From Cocos nucifera (lineage: Eukaryota > Streptophyta > Magnoliopsida > Arecales > Arecaceae), in assembly GCA_006176705.1 (NCBI GenBank), contig QRFJ01000369.1:930001-994000 (forward strand): a stretch of DNA of 64,000 nt, given 5' to 3'. This document shows, piece after piece, positions 44,679-55,199 of this stretch. The notes below the pieces were generated by a model. The model was not told where the DNA came from. It ran no database searches and saw nothing but the letters and a program-made list of their open reading frames with translations. The position numbers and the translations under genes are program-made. Each line of letters begins with the position of its first letter. Within the stretch, counting starts at the first letter, position 1.

Positions 44679-46544
44679 CTACCATGCGCTGGCCTCCCCG
44701 ATTCGGAGCAGACTTTGGCTGGTACGGTGTTGCTGGTAAATCCTACCAGCGGGGAATTTATCGGCTCCAAGTGGTCGTCGGGCAGGGACAATTTTTAAGA
44801 AGGCATCGTAGGACAATACATCGGCCGAACTTCCGTTATCTAGCAAAATGCAGCGTACATCGTAGTCAGCGATATTTAAGGAAATTACAACTACGTTACT
44901 GTGTGGAAATTGGATTCCCCTGGCCGCCCTCCTCGGTGAAGGCCACGGGCTCTGCGATCCTCCTTCTTCTTCGCAGCCCGAGATAGTGTTGATGACGCCA
45001 AGGGGCGGCCGACCTTCCTGGCTCTCCCTACCCGATGGTACCGCCCTTAGCCGCTCCCCTCGCTCTTCGGGCCGTCTTTGCAGGAATCGGCCGAGTCTAC
45101 CTCGCCTGACGAGCTTTTCGATCTCGTCTCGGAGCTGGACGCACTCTTCGATGTCGTGGCCATGGTCGCGATGATAGTGACAAAACTTGTTGGGGTCGCA
45201 TTTGCTGGGTCGGGAATGCATTTGGTCCGGCCTCGGGAGCTGTTCCCCGATTTCCATCAGCACTTGGGCCTTCGGAGCGTTGAGGGGGGCGTAGTTACGG
45301 AACCTTTATCGGGGAGAGCTTCGGCGCTGAGGAGAACCTCGGCGCGCTGTTCCTTTCGGGCTTCCCCACCTCGGGTTCCCTTGGAGAGTTCGGGTCCGCC
45401 AATGACCGGGAGGAGTTCGAGAGCGCCGTCGAGCTTTACTCCGCTTCTCTCCCTCGATGGACCTGCTCGGCCCTTCAGCTCGCCGCTCGCCGTTGGCTTC
45501 GTCATCCCTGGCCTTGAAGGCCTCCTCTGCCCGGGCGTATCCTTCAGCCCGAGCAAGCATGTCCGCGAAATTCCTTGGATACTTCTTTTTCAGGGAGAAC
45601 AACAGGTCGTTCTTCCGGAGGCCGCCCTTGAGGGCGGCCATGGCGACTGATGGGTCCAGGTTCTAGACTTCCAGCGCGGCAGCGTTAAACTGGGTGACAT
45701 AAGCCCGGATGGGTTCCCCCTCCTTTTGCCTGATGGCCATCAAGGAATCCGAACCTCGGCGGGGCCGCCTGCTACTACTGATGAAGTGGGCTGCGAACTG
45801 TTGACTCATCTGGTCAAACGATAAGATGGTACTCGGCTTGAGCGCCGAGTACCAATTCCTGGCAGCTCCTTTAAGGGTAGAGGGGAAGGCCCGACACAAT
45901 ATGGCGTCTGGCACGCCGTGGAGCAGCATCGTCGTCCGAAAGGCTTCCAAATGGTCGACCGGGTCGGTGGTCCCGTCATAGCTCTCAAACCGTGGGAGTT
46001 TGAAGTTCGACGGGACCGGCTCCTGCATGATTTTCTGCGAAAAAGGGGGGTCAGTGCAGACGTCGTTACCGCGGGAGGAGGGAGTATGACGAAGTTCCTC
46101 TATGCGTCGGCTCATTTCCAAGAGCCTTTGATCCAGGAGGTCCTCGCGATCCTTGATCTCCAAAGTCTTCTCGCAGAATGGGTGCGGAGCTTCTCCCTGA
46201 GTCGAGCCATGGTCCGAGTGGAGGCTCTCCCCCGGCTGCTTTCCCCTTCCGGGGACTGAAGGTTGGGTAGTCCATGCTGGTCGCCCCTGGGCCGGACCCT
46301 GGGACTCCGGGGAATCCTGCGCCGGTCGAGCTGATACCGGGTCCCGCGGACGCAAGGCCTGCATCGCCCGCACTGCCTCCGTAAGGTCACGGACCTGCTG
46401 GGCAAGCAGGCTGAACTGCTCCGCATCCACCGCGGCTACGGAGTGAGCTCGGGTAGCCGGGGCCGGAGCGGGGGCAGACGGACCCGAACTGGATCGGGCT
46501 GCGGAGGCCGCCGATCGCCGGGTCAAGGCTCTCCTGGGGGGCAT
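44679..46544 (-). pseudogene. Tat gag-protease frame, nearly intact (two in-frame stops)
   Basis: The first ATG is at 46544 (MPPRRALTRRSAAS). All parts share one frame. The capsid (Retrotrans_gag) at about residues 170-290 shows NFKLPRFESYDGTTDPVDHL, AFPSTLKGAARNWYS and IRQKEGEPIRAYVTQFN. A TAG interrupts at 45663-45665 and a TAA at 45306-45308. Beyond them are QVLMEIGEQLPRP, the zinc knuckle KFCHYHRDHGHDIEEC and the protease start CILLDNGSSADVLSYDAF, with Asn in the DxG motif, as seen in other plant Tat copies. The protease is cut short after about 40 residues. Lineage by motif recognition. Confidence 0.8.
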
Positions 46545-46644
46545 TTTCTTTCGAGAGAGAAAGGGGGATCTTCGGAGAGGGAAGAGAAGAGTCGCCGAGC
46601 ACTCCTTTAAGAACAAGGGAACCTCGAAGGTTCGAGCCCTTCCT

Positions 46645-46655
46645 CTAGCGCCAAT
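46645..46655 (-). promoter_or_regulatory. putative primer binding site
   Basis: The minus strand just inside the 5' LTR reads GATTGGCGCTAGAGG. TGGCGC at the start is usual for tRNA primer sites of Tat and related gypsy elements; I could not name the tRNA. Confidence 0.55.
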
Positions 46656-46656
46656 C

Positions 46657-47746
46657 TGTTGGTGCAGAAATCCATCTTCGTCGGAGGTCGCCGGAGTCGA
46701 GGCCGCTGAGGTCGCCGCCGGGGACCTGCAAAATGAAGTCCCGTCCGGAACCGGTGGGGTGGTGGCTCCGGCAGGACCCTCCGACGGTCAAGTTAGTTTT
46801 CGGCCAACAGTAATGGAGTGCTCGGAATGAGTTCCGGAGCTTAGAGATGAGGAGGAGAGCTTAGAGAGTCGAGAGTTCAGAGAGCTTAGCCTTAGCGTGT
46901 CGGGAGGGTCCTTTATATAGTGGAGCTTGATGGTGACAACTGCAGCCGCGTGCTGGCGGGCCGCTCGAGGTTCGGCGGAGTCAGTCTCACCGGTGCCATG
47001 TGCGGTGGATTGAGGGCGACAGCCATCGCCGCCTGACAGTGGGTCGGCGGATTGAGGGTGACAGCCATCGCCGCCTGACAGTGGGTCGCTATCGCCTGCG
47101 GCGGACTGACTGATGGTGATGGCTTGCAGAGCTTGCCGAAGTGAAGGGTTGAAGGCCTCGTCGTGTGCCCATTTCGGAGGAGTTCGGGCTCCTGAAGAGG
47201 AAGATAGGAGGGAGTTCGGCTCCCATAGGCGTCTGGCTGGAGGTATGCAGCTAAGGCTCGTCCGCGGAAGAGTTCGGCTGCTGAGAATCCGAAGCTCGGC
47301 CGTCTGGGGTTCGGCCGGCTGTTGGACTTCGGCTGAGGCTGGGACATTTGAGAGTTCGGTAGGAGCTTGGTCGGCCGAAGTTCGATGAGGGCAACCGCTG
47401 AGGAGTTCGGCCGAGTGACGACTGCTGAGGAGTTTGGGCTCCTGAGTGACGACCGCTTGGGAATTCCGCTAAAGCCCGTCCGCTGAGGAGTTCGGCCGCG
47501 GGGAGTCCGAAGGAGTTCGGCCGCCCAAGAAGTTTGGTCTCGCCGCTGGGAGTCCAGAAGAAGCTCGGGAGCTGACCAGTTCGGCCTGCTGGAAGAAGTT
47601 CGGCCGCTGGAAGTTCGGTCGCTTGGCAGTTTGGCCGGCTGAAGGAGTTCGGCTAGACCAGTGCGCTGAAGCTCTTCTGCGGCTACTGGTTGCATTATGC
47701 TGAGCGTCGGGCTGGGCTTCGGCAGGAGCGGGATTTATCCCTAACA
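46657..47746 (-). repeat. Tat 5' LTR
   Basis: TGTTGGTGCAGAAATCCATC to GGATTTATCCCTAACA. It differs from 41945-43029 by scattered changes only. TATA complement at about 46914. Confidence 0.9.
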
Positions 47747-47869
47747 ATTTACAAGAAGTAACCAAGAGTCAATTGTATCATTTACATGCTGATTTCACAT
47801 ATGGCATTTGCTGTCAAATGGAGATGAATATGGCGAATTTAGAGGCAAGCAAAGTGGACAATCCAGAGT

Positions 47870-48625
47870 TACAAGCTTTGCTTAGAGACTTCTTTGATCT
47901 GTTTGAAGAGCCTTAGTCATTACCTCATTTTTGTGAGATCAATCATCAAATTTATTTGGTTACAAGATCCAATCCAATCAATGTAAAACCATATAGATAT
48001 CCCCATTTTCAAAAGAGTGAGATTGAGAAGTTAGTAGAGGAAATGTTGTCGACTGGTATTATAAGAACTAGTCAAAGTTCTCTCTCTTCTCCAATCCTTC
48101 TTGTAAAGAAAAAGGATGGGAGTTGAAGATTCTATATAGACTATAGAGCATTGAATAATGTGACAGTAAAATATAAATTTTCCATACCAACCATTGATGA
48201 ATTACTTGATGAGCTTCATTAGGCAGCAATATTTTCTAAGTTGGATCTTAGAGCAAGGTACCACCAGATTAGAATGGCTGAAAGGGGTATTCATAAAACA
48301 GCATTTAGAACTTACATAGGCCACTTTGAGTTCTTAGTTATACCATTTGGGCTAACCAATGCTCCTTCCATATTTCAAACAAACATGAATATAATTTTCA
48401 AAGAGCACCTTCGAAAGTTTGTTATAGTATTTTTTGATAACATTATGGTATATAGCCAGAATTTGGAAGATCATCTAATTCATTTACGGATGGTGTTACA
48501 GATTTTAAGGAAACATTGTTTCTATGCTAAGTTGAGCAAATTTTTATTTTGTTGCATAAGCATTGAGTACCTTGGCCATATTATATCTGTTGATGGGGTA
48601 CGTACATGCTGATCCAACAAAGGTC
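47870..48625 (+). pseudogene. gypsy reverse transcriptase
   Basis: Continues the host gypsy pol after the Tat insert. Motifs: LLRDFFDLFEEP, SSLSSPILLVKKKDGS, SKLDLRARYHQIRM, TAFRTYIGHFEFLVIPFGLT and FVIVFFDNIMVYS. The catalytic pair usually read as (Y/F)xDD is FFDN here: the second aspartate is Asn (codon 48439-48441). TAG stops at about 47915, 48126 and 48221; a frame break near 48605. Confidence 0.8.
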
Positions 48626-49210
48626 AAATCTATGCTTGAGTAGCTAATTCCTATTTCTGTCAAATAGCTGAGGGGATTTATTGGTTTGATAGGATACTAT
48701 TATAGATTTGTGAAGAATTATGCTCAGATGGCTGCACCCTTAACTGAACTTTTGAAGGAGGCATTTCAATGGTCAGAGACTGCAACTCAATCATTCAATC
48801 TTTTAAAGCAAGCAATGTCAACAATTCTAGTGCTAGCTTTACCTAATTTCTCTAAAGAGTTTATGGTAGAGACTAATGCTTCAAGCACTGGAATTGGAGT
48901 AGCACTGTCATAAGATGATCATCCAATAGCCTACTTCAGCAAACAGCTTAACAAAAAGCTAGCCATGGCATCTATTTATGTACGTGAATTGTATGCAATT
49001 TTCCAAACTATTCAGAAATGGAGGCATTATCTTTTAGGCAAACATTTTACTATTTTAATAGACCACAAGAATTTAAAGCAACTGATGGAACAGATAGTGC
49101 AGAGACCTAACCAACAATATTATATCAGCAAACTTATGAGGTATTAGTACTCCATTGTGTACAGAAAAAGCTTAGAAAACAAAGCAGCAGATGCTTTATC
49201 TGGAGTGGGA
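48626..49210 (+). pseudogene. gypsy RNase H
   Basis: It reads LRGFIGLIGYYYRFVKNYAQ, PLTELLKEAFQWSE, VETNASSTGIGVALS, YFSKQLNKKLAMASIYVREL, YLLGKHFTILIDHKNLKQL and ENKAADALSG. The first active-site Asp (usual V(E/D)TDAS) has become Asn. Stops at 48911 and 49145. Confidence 0.75.
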
Positions 49211-49309
49211 AAGGAGGAATGCTCATAGGGATCTTTGAATGCTCTTACTACCTTTGAGTTTTCTTTCTTAGAAGACTTGAAGAAGACCATCGCTCAGTCT
49301 GAAGAAATT

Positions 49310-50714
49310 CAGCAATTTGTTCTAGAAGTTGAATGACAATAGTGAGTCTTTGCAAGATTATACTTTTAGAGATGGCTTACTATTTTTTAAAAGAAAGCTC
49401 TTTATTCCTCCTAATTCTGCTTTATGTGTTTAGTTGCTTAAGGAATTTCATTCTTCTTCATTGGGAGTTTATTTTGGTGTATTAAAGACCTATAAAAGGT
49501 TACAAGAGAATTTTTATTGGCTTGCTACGTGGAAGGATACTAAGTCTTTTATAAAGACTTGTTCAGTTTATCAAAAAATAAAATATTCTACTGCTAAGCC
49601 TTGTGGGTTGTTACAACCTTTGCCTATACCACAGTTAGTATGGAAAGATATCTCAATGAATTTTGCTATTTGCTTGCCAAAATTCAAAGGCTATACTGTT
49701 ATTTTGGTAGTAGTTGATCGCTTAAGCAAAGCTTATCATTTTGGGCCATTAACAACTAAGTTTACTACTGTCTCTACTGTACAAATATTCTTTAAGATGG
49801 TGTTCAAGCTTCATGGTGTGCCTAGAAGCATTGTTACAGACAAAGATCCCATTTTTCTTAGCAAATTTTGGACTCAATTATTTACATTAAGTGGCACAAC
49901 TCTATTGAGGTCAACTTCCTATCATCCTCAAACTGATGGGTTAACTGAGATAGTTAATAGGTGTTTGCAGCAAAACTTAAGATGTTTTATTGCTGATAAT
50001 ACTTCCACTTGAGTGTCAGTACTGCCTGTTGCTGAATATGTTTTTAATACTTCCTATCATAGTTCAGCTGGTATGGTGCCATTCCAGATTTTATATGCCA
50101 GGTCACCTCCTTCAATATCTTTATATATCAAACAAGAGGATAGCTTAGATTCTGTCAATAACTTGTTACAGGACAGGGAGAAGCTTTTGAGTTCTTTAAA
50201 GGAGAATCTAAAAAAAGCTCAAATTAAAATGAAGTTACATGTTGACAAACACAGAAGAAGTGCTCAATTTAGTATGGGGGAATTAGTGATGGTTAAATTG
50301 CAGTCCTATAAATAGCTTTCTGTAGCTGATTTTAAGCCTTTAAAATTGGCTAGCAGGTATTATGGACCTTTTGAAATTCTAAAATGTATTGGTTTAGTAA
50401 CTTATCAACTTAAGTTACCACCATCTTCACGAATTCATCCTATCTTTTACATTTCATTTCCAAAGAAATTTGAGGGCTCTTCTACAAATTCAGATTCATT
50501 CTCTCTTCCAAACTATTCCTTTGGAAATCATCCTCTTTTGGTACCTTTGGCCATTATTGCTCACAAACATATTTGTAGTGGTAAAGGTGTGCATAAACAG
50601 ATTCTAATACAACGGCAAGGATTGCCATTAGAAGAGACATCCTGGGAAGATTTTGATTCCTTTTGTCATTCTTTTCCCCAATTGCACCTTGAGGACAAGG
50701 CAAACTTTGCATAG
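49310..50714 (+). pseudogene. gypsy integrase and pol tail
   Basis: 49434-50012 shows a degraded HHCC region, then MNFAICLPKFKGYTVILVVV, DRLSKAYHF, GVPRSIVTDKDPIFLSKFW and SYHPQTDGLTEIVNRCLQQ. A TGA at 50010-50012 separates it from VAEYVFNTSYHSSAGMVPFQ and the GPFEIL barrel. The frame ends at 50712-50714 with PLEETSWEDFDSFCHSFPQL, the terminal motif of Reina-type chromoviruses. Four or five stops in total. Confidence 0.8.
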
Positions 50715-50722
50715 GAGGGTAT

Positions 50723-51156
50723 TGTTATGATACAATTAGACAAAGCAGCTGTTAGTCAAGTTATAGATGAGCAACTTAAACAGTTGGAAGAGAGTGGGGT
50801 TTGGGATTGAGCCTGATGTTGAGGTATGGGAAGAGTAGGATTTTGAAGATTTGGAGAAAATTAATAATGATATAAATGTTGAAGTATTAGCTGAGAATGA
50901 GAAGAGTTTAAGAAAGTCTTCAAGAATTAGAAAAGCTCTAGTTTATTTGGAAGATCATGTGTAGAAAAGTTGGTTAAAAGTAGTTAAGCTTTCTGTTAAT
51001 ACTGTTAATAAGTTTTGTAACTGAAGTAACTAAGATAATTTGTTACCAGACTATAAAAGTCTAGCTGAGATGTAACCTAAGGAATCCTGAAAAATAAATA
51101 ATAAACGAGAGACTTAAGTCTCTTTTGGGTTGGCTGCTTCTCCTGAAGCAATAACA
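50723..51156 (+). repeat. gypsy 3' LTR
   Basis: TGTTATGATACAATTAGACA to AGCAATAACA, preceded by GGAGGGTAT as polypurine tract. The first 250 bases retain a readable frame (ENEKSLRKSSRI), resembling the R-R-S-x-R-x-x-K end of plant pol, which suggests that pol once read into the LTR. Confidence 0.85.
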
Positions 51157-51161
51157 TTGCA

Positions 51162-51825
51162 CCACCAAGGTCTATATCAGTTTCTAGACTGCTGTTTGAG
51201 GACAAGAGTTGACGCCATTTGCTGCACAAATGCTCATGGGTGTTGTGTGATTCCTCCTTGAAAAGGCCTTCATGATGCTTTTGGAAATGCACTTGATCGT
51301 AGATTCACACGGCTAGCTAATTACATTCCTGCATTTGTTATGGTTCTTTGAGCCTTGCATAACCTTGTGACATAGTTGTTATTGCTTCCTGCCATGTACC
51401 TAGATTCTCCGGAATTCCTTCTCAATGCTAGCTGCAATGTAGTTACATTCAAGTGTATCCAATATTCTTCAAATGTGTTAGTTCCTGCTATAATGAATAC
51501 TAATTGTAGGTGATTGTAATACATAAAGCTACAATCTAGCCTATTCCTCCTGCATTTTTGAAAGTTCTTGTGGCTTCACATCACAATTGCTATTGCTGCT
51601 TGCTTTCAACCCATACTAAAAAATATGGATAATTCCTTGGCAACTCTACTTACATTCCAGTATGTTCTCTGTAAATGGAAGGAGAGGTGATCGTCAAGAT
51701 GACGTTCTAGCATGCAATAGTTTCTGCTTGATTAGAATGTATACCTATCAAGTAGATTGCAATACATCAGCCTACAATTGATATAATGTTGGTCAGTGTC
51801 AATTATTCTTATGGTGCCTATCCAG
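51162..51825. other. no gene seen; probable intron of the CASP-like gene
   Basis: No long open frame is present on the plus strand. The stretch precedes a good 3' splice site (TATCCAG at 51819-51825), so it is read as intron sequence. Short, mutually similar AC(A/T)TTC(C/A)AG and GCTTGCT blocks occur but no clear tandem structure. Confidence 0.4.
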
Positions 51826-52046
51826 GTGATGGCATATATGACACTAGCTGCGGTGGCATCAACGGTGCAATCGACGGTGCTTGGGGAGTTTGGGCAGTCG
51901 GAGCTGCAGGGCATTAAGTTATGCAATTTCTATAGGAACTTCTCTTTCCGAGTTAAAGAGGAAATTCTTTGTTCATTTGTTGTTAGCCTTGTCATGGTTA
52001 ATCTCTTTGGTCTATCTATCTTTAACCTCTTTTGCTCGTATAGAAA
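51826..52046 (+). pseudogene. CASP-like membrane protein, last exon (gene incomplete)
   Basis: After the splice acceptor the frame reads VMAYMTLAAVASTVQSTVLG, EFGQSELQGIKLCNFYRNFS, FRVKEEILCSFVVSLVMVNL and FGLSIFNLFCSY. This gives two membrane segments separated by a charged loop, like the third and fourth segments of CASP-like (CASPL, DUF588) proteins: the (V/L)MAY start, a conserved loop and an S(G/A)FNLF-type end. No upstream exons are seen; they may lie beyond the 12-kb gypsy insertion or be lost. A MITE-like element inserted at 52047 removes the normal stop. AATAAA at 52591 could be its old polyadenylation signal. Confidence 0.55.
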
Positions 52047-52437
52047 TAGGGCTACAAATGAGTCGAGCTACTTGAGCTCGAATCGACTCAATTATTATCA
52101 AGTTCGAGTCGAACTCAAGTAGCAGGATACTCGGTTTGAAAGCTCGCGAGCCCACTCGAATATATATAAATATATAATATTAATTTTATTTATAATATAT
52201 ATTAATATATATATTATTAGCAAGATAAAGTTTGATTTCGAGAGTGAGCGTGATTCGGTTCATTTTCGAGTTGAGTCGAATCGATCTCGAGTCTTGCCTA
52301 TTTTTCATCGAGCCGAATTTGAGTTTGAGATATTAAGGCTCGGTCGAGCTCGAGCCAAATTTCGAGTCTAAGTATTTTGAGTCGAGTCGAGCTTGAGCTT
52401 TCAGTTACTCAACTCGACTTGGCTTGATTGCACCCTA
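52047..52437. mobile_element. MITE-like element rich in TCGAGC motifs
   Basis: Terminal inverted repeats begin TAGGGCTACAAATGAG on the left; the complement of the right end is TAGGGTGCAATCAAGCC. Inside are many TCGAGCT and GAGTCGA motifs, and an AT-rich centre. No coding. The 8-base flanks (ATAGAAAT and ATGAGAAT) match only partly, so a hAT-type origin is a guess. Confidence 0.55.
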
Positions 52438-52914
52438 ATGAGAATAGCAAAAGAAAGAGGAAAGTTGATAGATAGAATAAAATGCAGCTCGTATTTTGGC
52501 AACAATATATCCTTTAAATCCGTCCTTGTCCCTTGGCTGTTAAAGTAGTTATCATTTGTTGTGTACTCTGTAAATATTTGTCATATGTATGTAATAAATG
52601 CAAGACATGTTTCTATATGCTACATTTGAGACTAAAAATCCAGTCAAGAACTCATCTAGTGTGTTCGGACCTCCACAATATTGCCTTGATGATTCCATGT
52701 GGCATGTTTGTTATTGGTTGTAAAAGTCTTCCTAGGACGGGAAAGGAGCGAATAACAAAGCGAACTGATGATTACTATTTTGAGGCAAATGGTGCTTAGG
52801 GCTGGAGCTAGGCTGTTCCAGAGAGAAGATTGGAGAGTATTTGAACTTCGAGATCTATGCTTGAAGCAGTCTCGCAACTCGATTTTCCTCTAGCTGATTA
52901 GACCACTTTAACAT
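52438..52914. other. probable 3' untranslated region and flank of the CASP-like gene
   Basis: Begins AGAATAGCAAAAGAAAG, which could continue the CASP-like reading frame in the absence of the MITE. AATAAA occurs at 52591. No other gene. Confidence 0.4.
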
Positions 52915-53278
52915 AGGATTAATTGTGTAAAAAGTCCTAAACTATTTGGGAATTTCGGATGTTATCCTGAACTCCAATTTAGTACAATCAGATCATCTAA
53001 CTTTTAAATTCATTCAATATGGATCCTAGCTAATAGATTTTCTCTGCTTATCATAATAGAATTATCACGTGATGTCAACCTTCTGCATCATTCTCTTTTA
53101 GCACATAAGTAGATCACGTGATATTACTTGACAATTCTGTCCTAGCAACCAAATAGAACTCAAACCCAAGGTCTGAATTAACAATTTTGAAAGTTGAACG
53201 ATCTGATTACACAAATTAAAGTTCAAGAAGAAATTAAAAACCCTAAAATAGTTCATGGTTTTCTACATCATTAATCCT
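52915..53278. mobile_element. MITE with long terminal inverted repeats
   Basis: The left end AGGATTAATTGTGTAAAAAG matches the complement of the right end (AGGATTAATGATGTAGAAAA), and the inverted repeat continues for about 100 bases (AACTATTT, CAATCAGATC, AACTTT). Flanks TTTAACAT (52907-52914) and TTTAACTA (53279-53286) look like a slightly changed target duplication of 8-9 bases, fitting a Mutator-like or hAT-like element. Two ATCACGTGAT-type palindromes lie in the centre. Confidence 0.7.
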
Positions 53279-53836
53279 TTTAACTAATTAAAGGGTTGGG
53301 CCTTATGCCTAATTTGGACCAGATTTGGGATTGACTTCAAGCCTACGGTCAGGCTTGGTTTCCAGGTCACATCCAAGCTCAAGTTCAGGCCAACCCAAGT
53401 AGTTATCCAAGCCTAGCACGAAATATTTACGGGCTTCACGGCCGTCATCGTTCGTCACATGGCCAATCTTGTGCATAAACAAAGGCCAGCTTTCTTCAAA
53501 TTTAATTTTGCTTGCGACTTCCCACTTGAAACTCTCAAATGTTTCATCCTCTCCTTCGTATAGAAAAATTTACTTGTAACTATCTCTACTCCCAACCTCA
53601 TCTTCTTGCGTACGAGCCTGGCCTATATATTACCGATCCCACTGGATTTATGTTGTCATGATTGAGCCTCAAATGTTATCCCCAATTTGCAATGTGGATG
53701 CTTATTTGTGGAGAATCAGGAACGAGAAAAAAAAAAATAAAGAACCATAGGCTTGGAAAGGAGAGCAAAGACTATTAAGAGGGAAGATGTGGAAAATAAT
53801 TTATCAAATGTTATTTAGATAGAGATCGGGAAAAAT
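53279..53836. other. no gene seen; host flank
   Basis: 53285-53420 contains GGGTTGGGCC and GGCCAACCC near its edges and may be another small inverted-repeat element. The remainder up to 53836 shows no coding signal. Confidence 0.35.
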
Positions 53837-54393
53837 CTGAAGTACACACGCTCGCTAAACTTCCACTGCTGTTCTTGACAATTCATATAAGCTATATAAA
53901 CCAAGTGATAAACATATCGATGGAAAGGGACTCCTCTCCGCCAAAATTTCAACTCATTCAACCAGCCATAGATTACACCAGCGTCCGCATCAAGTGGGTC
54001 TCATCCCGGCTTGTGTTCAGCCAAGACTTATTTTTTGTCAAAGGAAACTTTTGCTTGATTCCAGGCTATGAGTAATCACACCCAAAAAGCGATGGCAGGA
54101 AGTGATTCGAGATTTTTATTACTCAAAATGAAATCTTCCATCCTTGTCCAGGGAGTTATTATTATTATGTGACAAAATAAATATGTTGATTTCTGTTTAC
54201 AACGATGCCGTACGTACTTTCATTAATTCTATGGTCATAAAAGGGGATCTGAGTTATAATGCTGTTCATTATAGTCAGCATCCAGGATTCTTTTCCTTTG
54301 CCAGACTGCCCATAGGCGCTATGGACTTCAATGCTATGAACCCTCTTCACCCTCACCACCACGAAAATATTGAGATTCTTATTTTATTTAGAA
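53837..54393 (+). repeat. segmental duplication, copy B, left part
   Basis: Matches 13714-14350. Copy B continues, after the Helitron, at 60175-60345. The blocks are the same as listed for copy A. It lacks the 80-base insertion of copy A and has an unrelated 60-base stretch at 54295-54355. Confidence 0.8.
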
Positions 54394-54405
54394 CTAGATA
54401 TTGGA

Positions 54406-54420
54406 CCGTGCGATGCACGG
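54406..54420 (-). terminator. Helitron 3' terminal hairpin
   Basis: A perfect 6-bp stem (CCGTGC/GCACGG) with a 3-base loop, eight bases from the terminal CTAG. Hairpins of this kind mark the 3' end of plant Helitrons and are thought to act in transposition termination, not transcription. Confidence 0.85.
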
Positions 54421-55199
54421 AATATAATAATTTTTTTTATTTTTTTTAATTCAAAAATTATTTAATAAAATATATTAATATATATTATTTAAGATATATT
54501 AATATATTTTGTATGCATATTTAACATATAGTGCTTTCACTAACGTCATTATATTGCTTTAAATATAAAACATAACATATTAATGCAATTATAAAATATT
54601 TAGATTTATAAAGCAATTTTTTATTTATTAAAATTTGAGATATATATATAATAAATTTATTTGATTTAAAAAATATAAAAATAAATATTTTGATAAATAA
54701 TTTGGTTTTAAAATTATGAACGTAAAATAATGAAACATACTAAAAAATGGAGATTATCATGAAAAGTTAATTGAAACCTTTGAAAAAAAATAATTAAAAA
54801 ATAAAATTAACCATTAATAAAAAAAGATATACAATAACAAAAAGCAATAAAAATAATAGCAACATCTAATCCTTTGGAGGCTTTCTCAGAACCAAAAACA
54901 TAGAAGTGCTATAATCATTTTATCTTTTTTTATTTTAAAATAATTTTATTCTTTTTAACTATGATATATATATATTTAAAATTTTACTGATTGAATAATT
55001 TTATAGAATTGAATCGAAAATCTTAAAAAGATCAATCTTGTTAGTCCATTTAGCTATTACAGGCTCAGAATCTATCAAAATTTCAACTTAAATTTGAAAT
55101 TTTAGTATTAAAAAAAATAGAATGATGATAATCTTTTTTAATAGAATTTTGGGAAACCTTGCCCTTTTCTAAGAGATTCACTTACTCTTTTTGTTCGAA

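Larger units (their letters stand above)
41945..47746 (-). mobile_element. young gag-protease-only Tat element
   Basis: The exact target duplication ATTTA (41940-41944 and 47747-47751) and two nearly identical LTRs indicate a recent insertion. On the minus strand the order is 5' LTR, primer site, gag, zinc knuckle, protease start, satellite array, polypurine tract, 3' LTR. Reverse transcriptase, RNase H and integrase are missing, so it must have moved with proteins from another Tat element. GC content is clearly higher than in the gypsy element it interrupts. Confidence 0.92.
38927..51156 (+). mobile_element. Ty3/gypsy element (Reina-like chromovirus) with two nested Tat insertions
   Basis: The target duplication is TTGCA at 38922-38926 and 51157-51161, an exact match. 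LTRs of about 435 bases flank gag, protease, reverse transcriptase, RNase H and integrase in gypsy order on the plus strand. It is interrupted by a solo LTR (40223-41314) and a 5.8-kb Tat element (41945-47746); without them it is about 5.3 kb. A short LTR, a compact polyprotein and a pol end reading EETSWEDFDSFCHSFPQLHL suggest the Reina lineage (inference). Confidence 0.9.

Noticed and set aside
46913..47765. A 260-residue minus-strand frame
   Set aside because: It covers most of the 5' LTR and matches the frame at 40274-40882 in the solo LTR only because LTRs are similar. GC-rich LTR sequence has few stops; no motif recognised.
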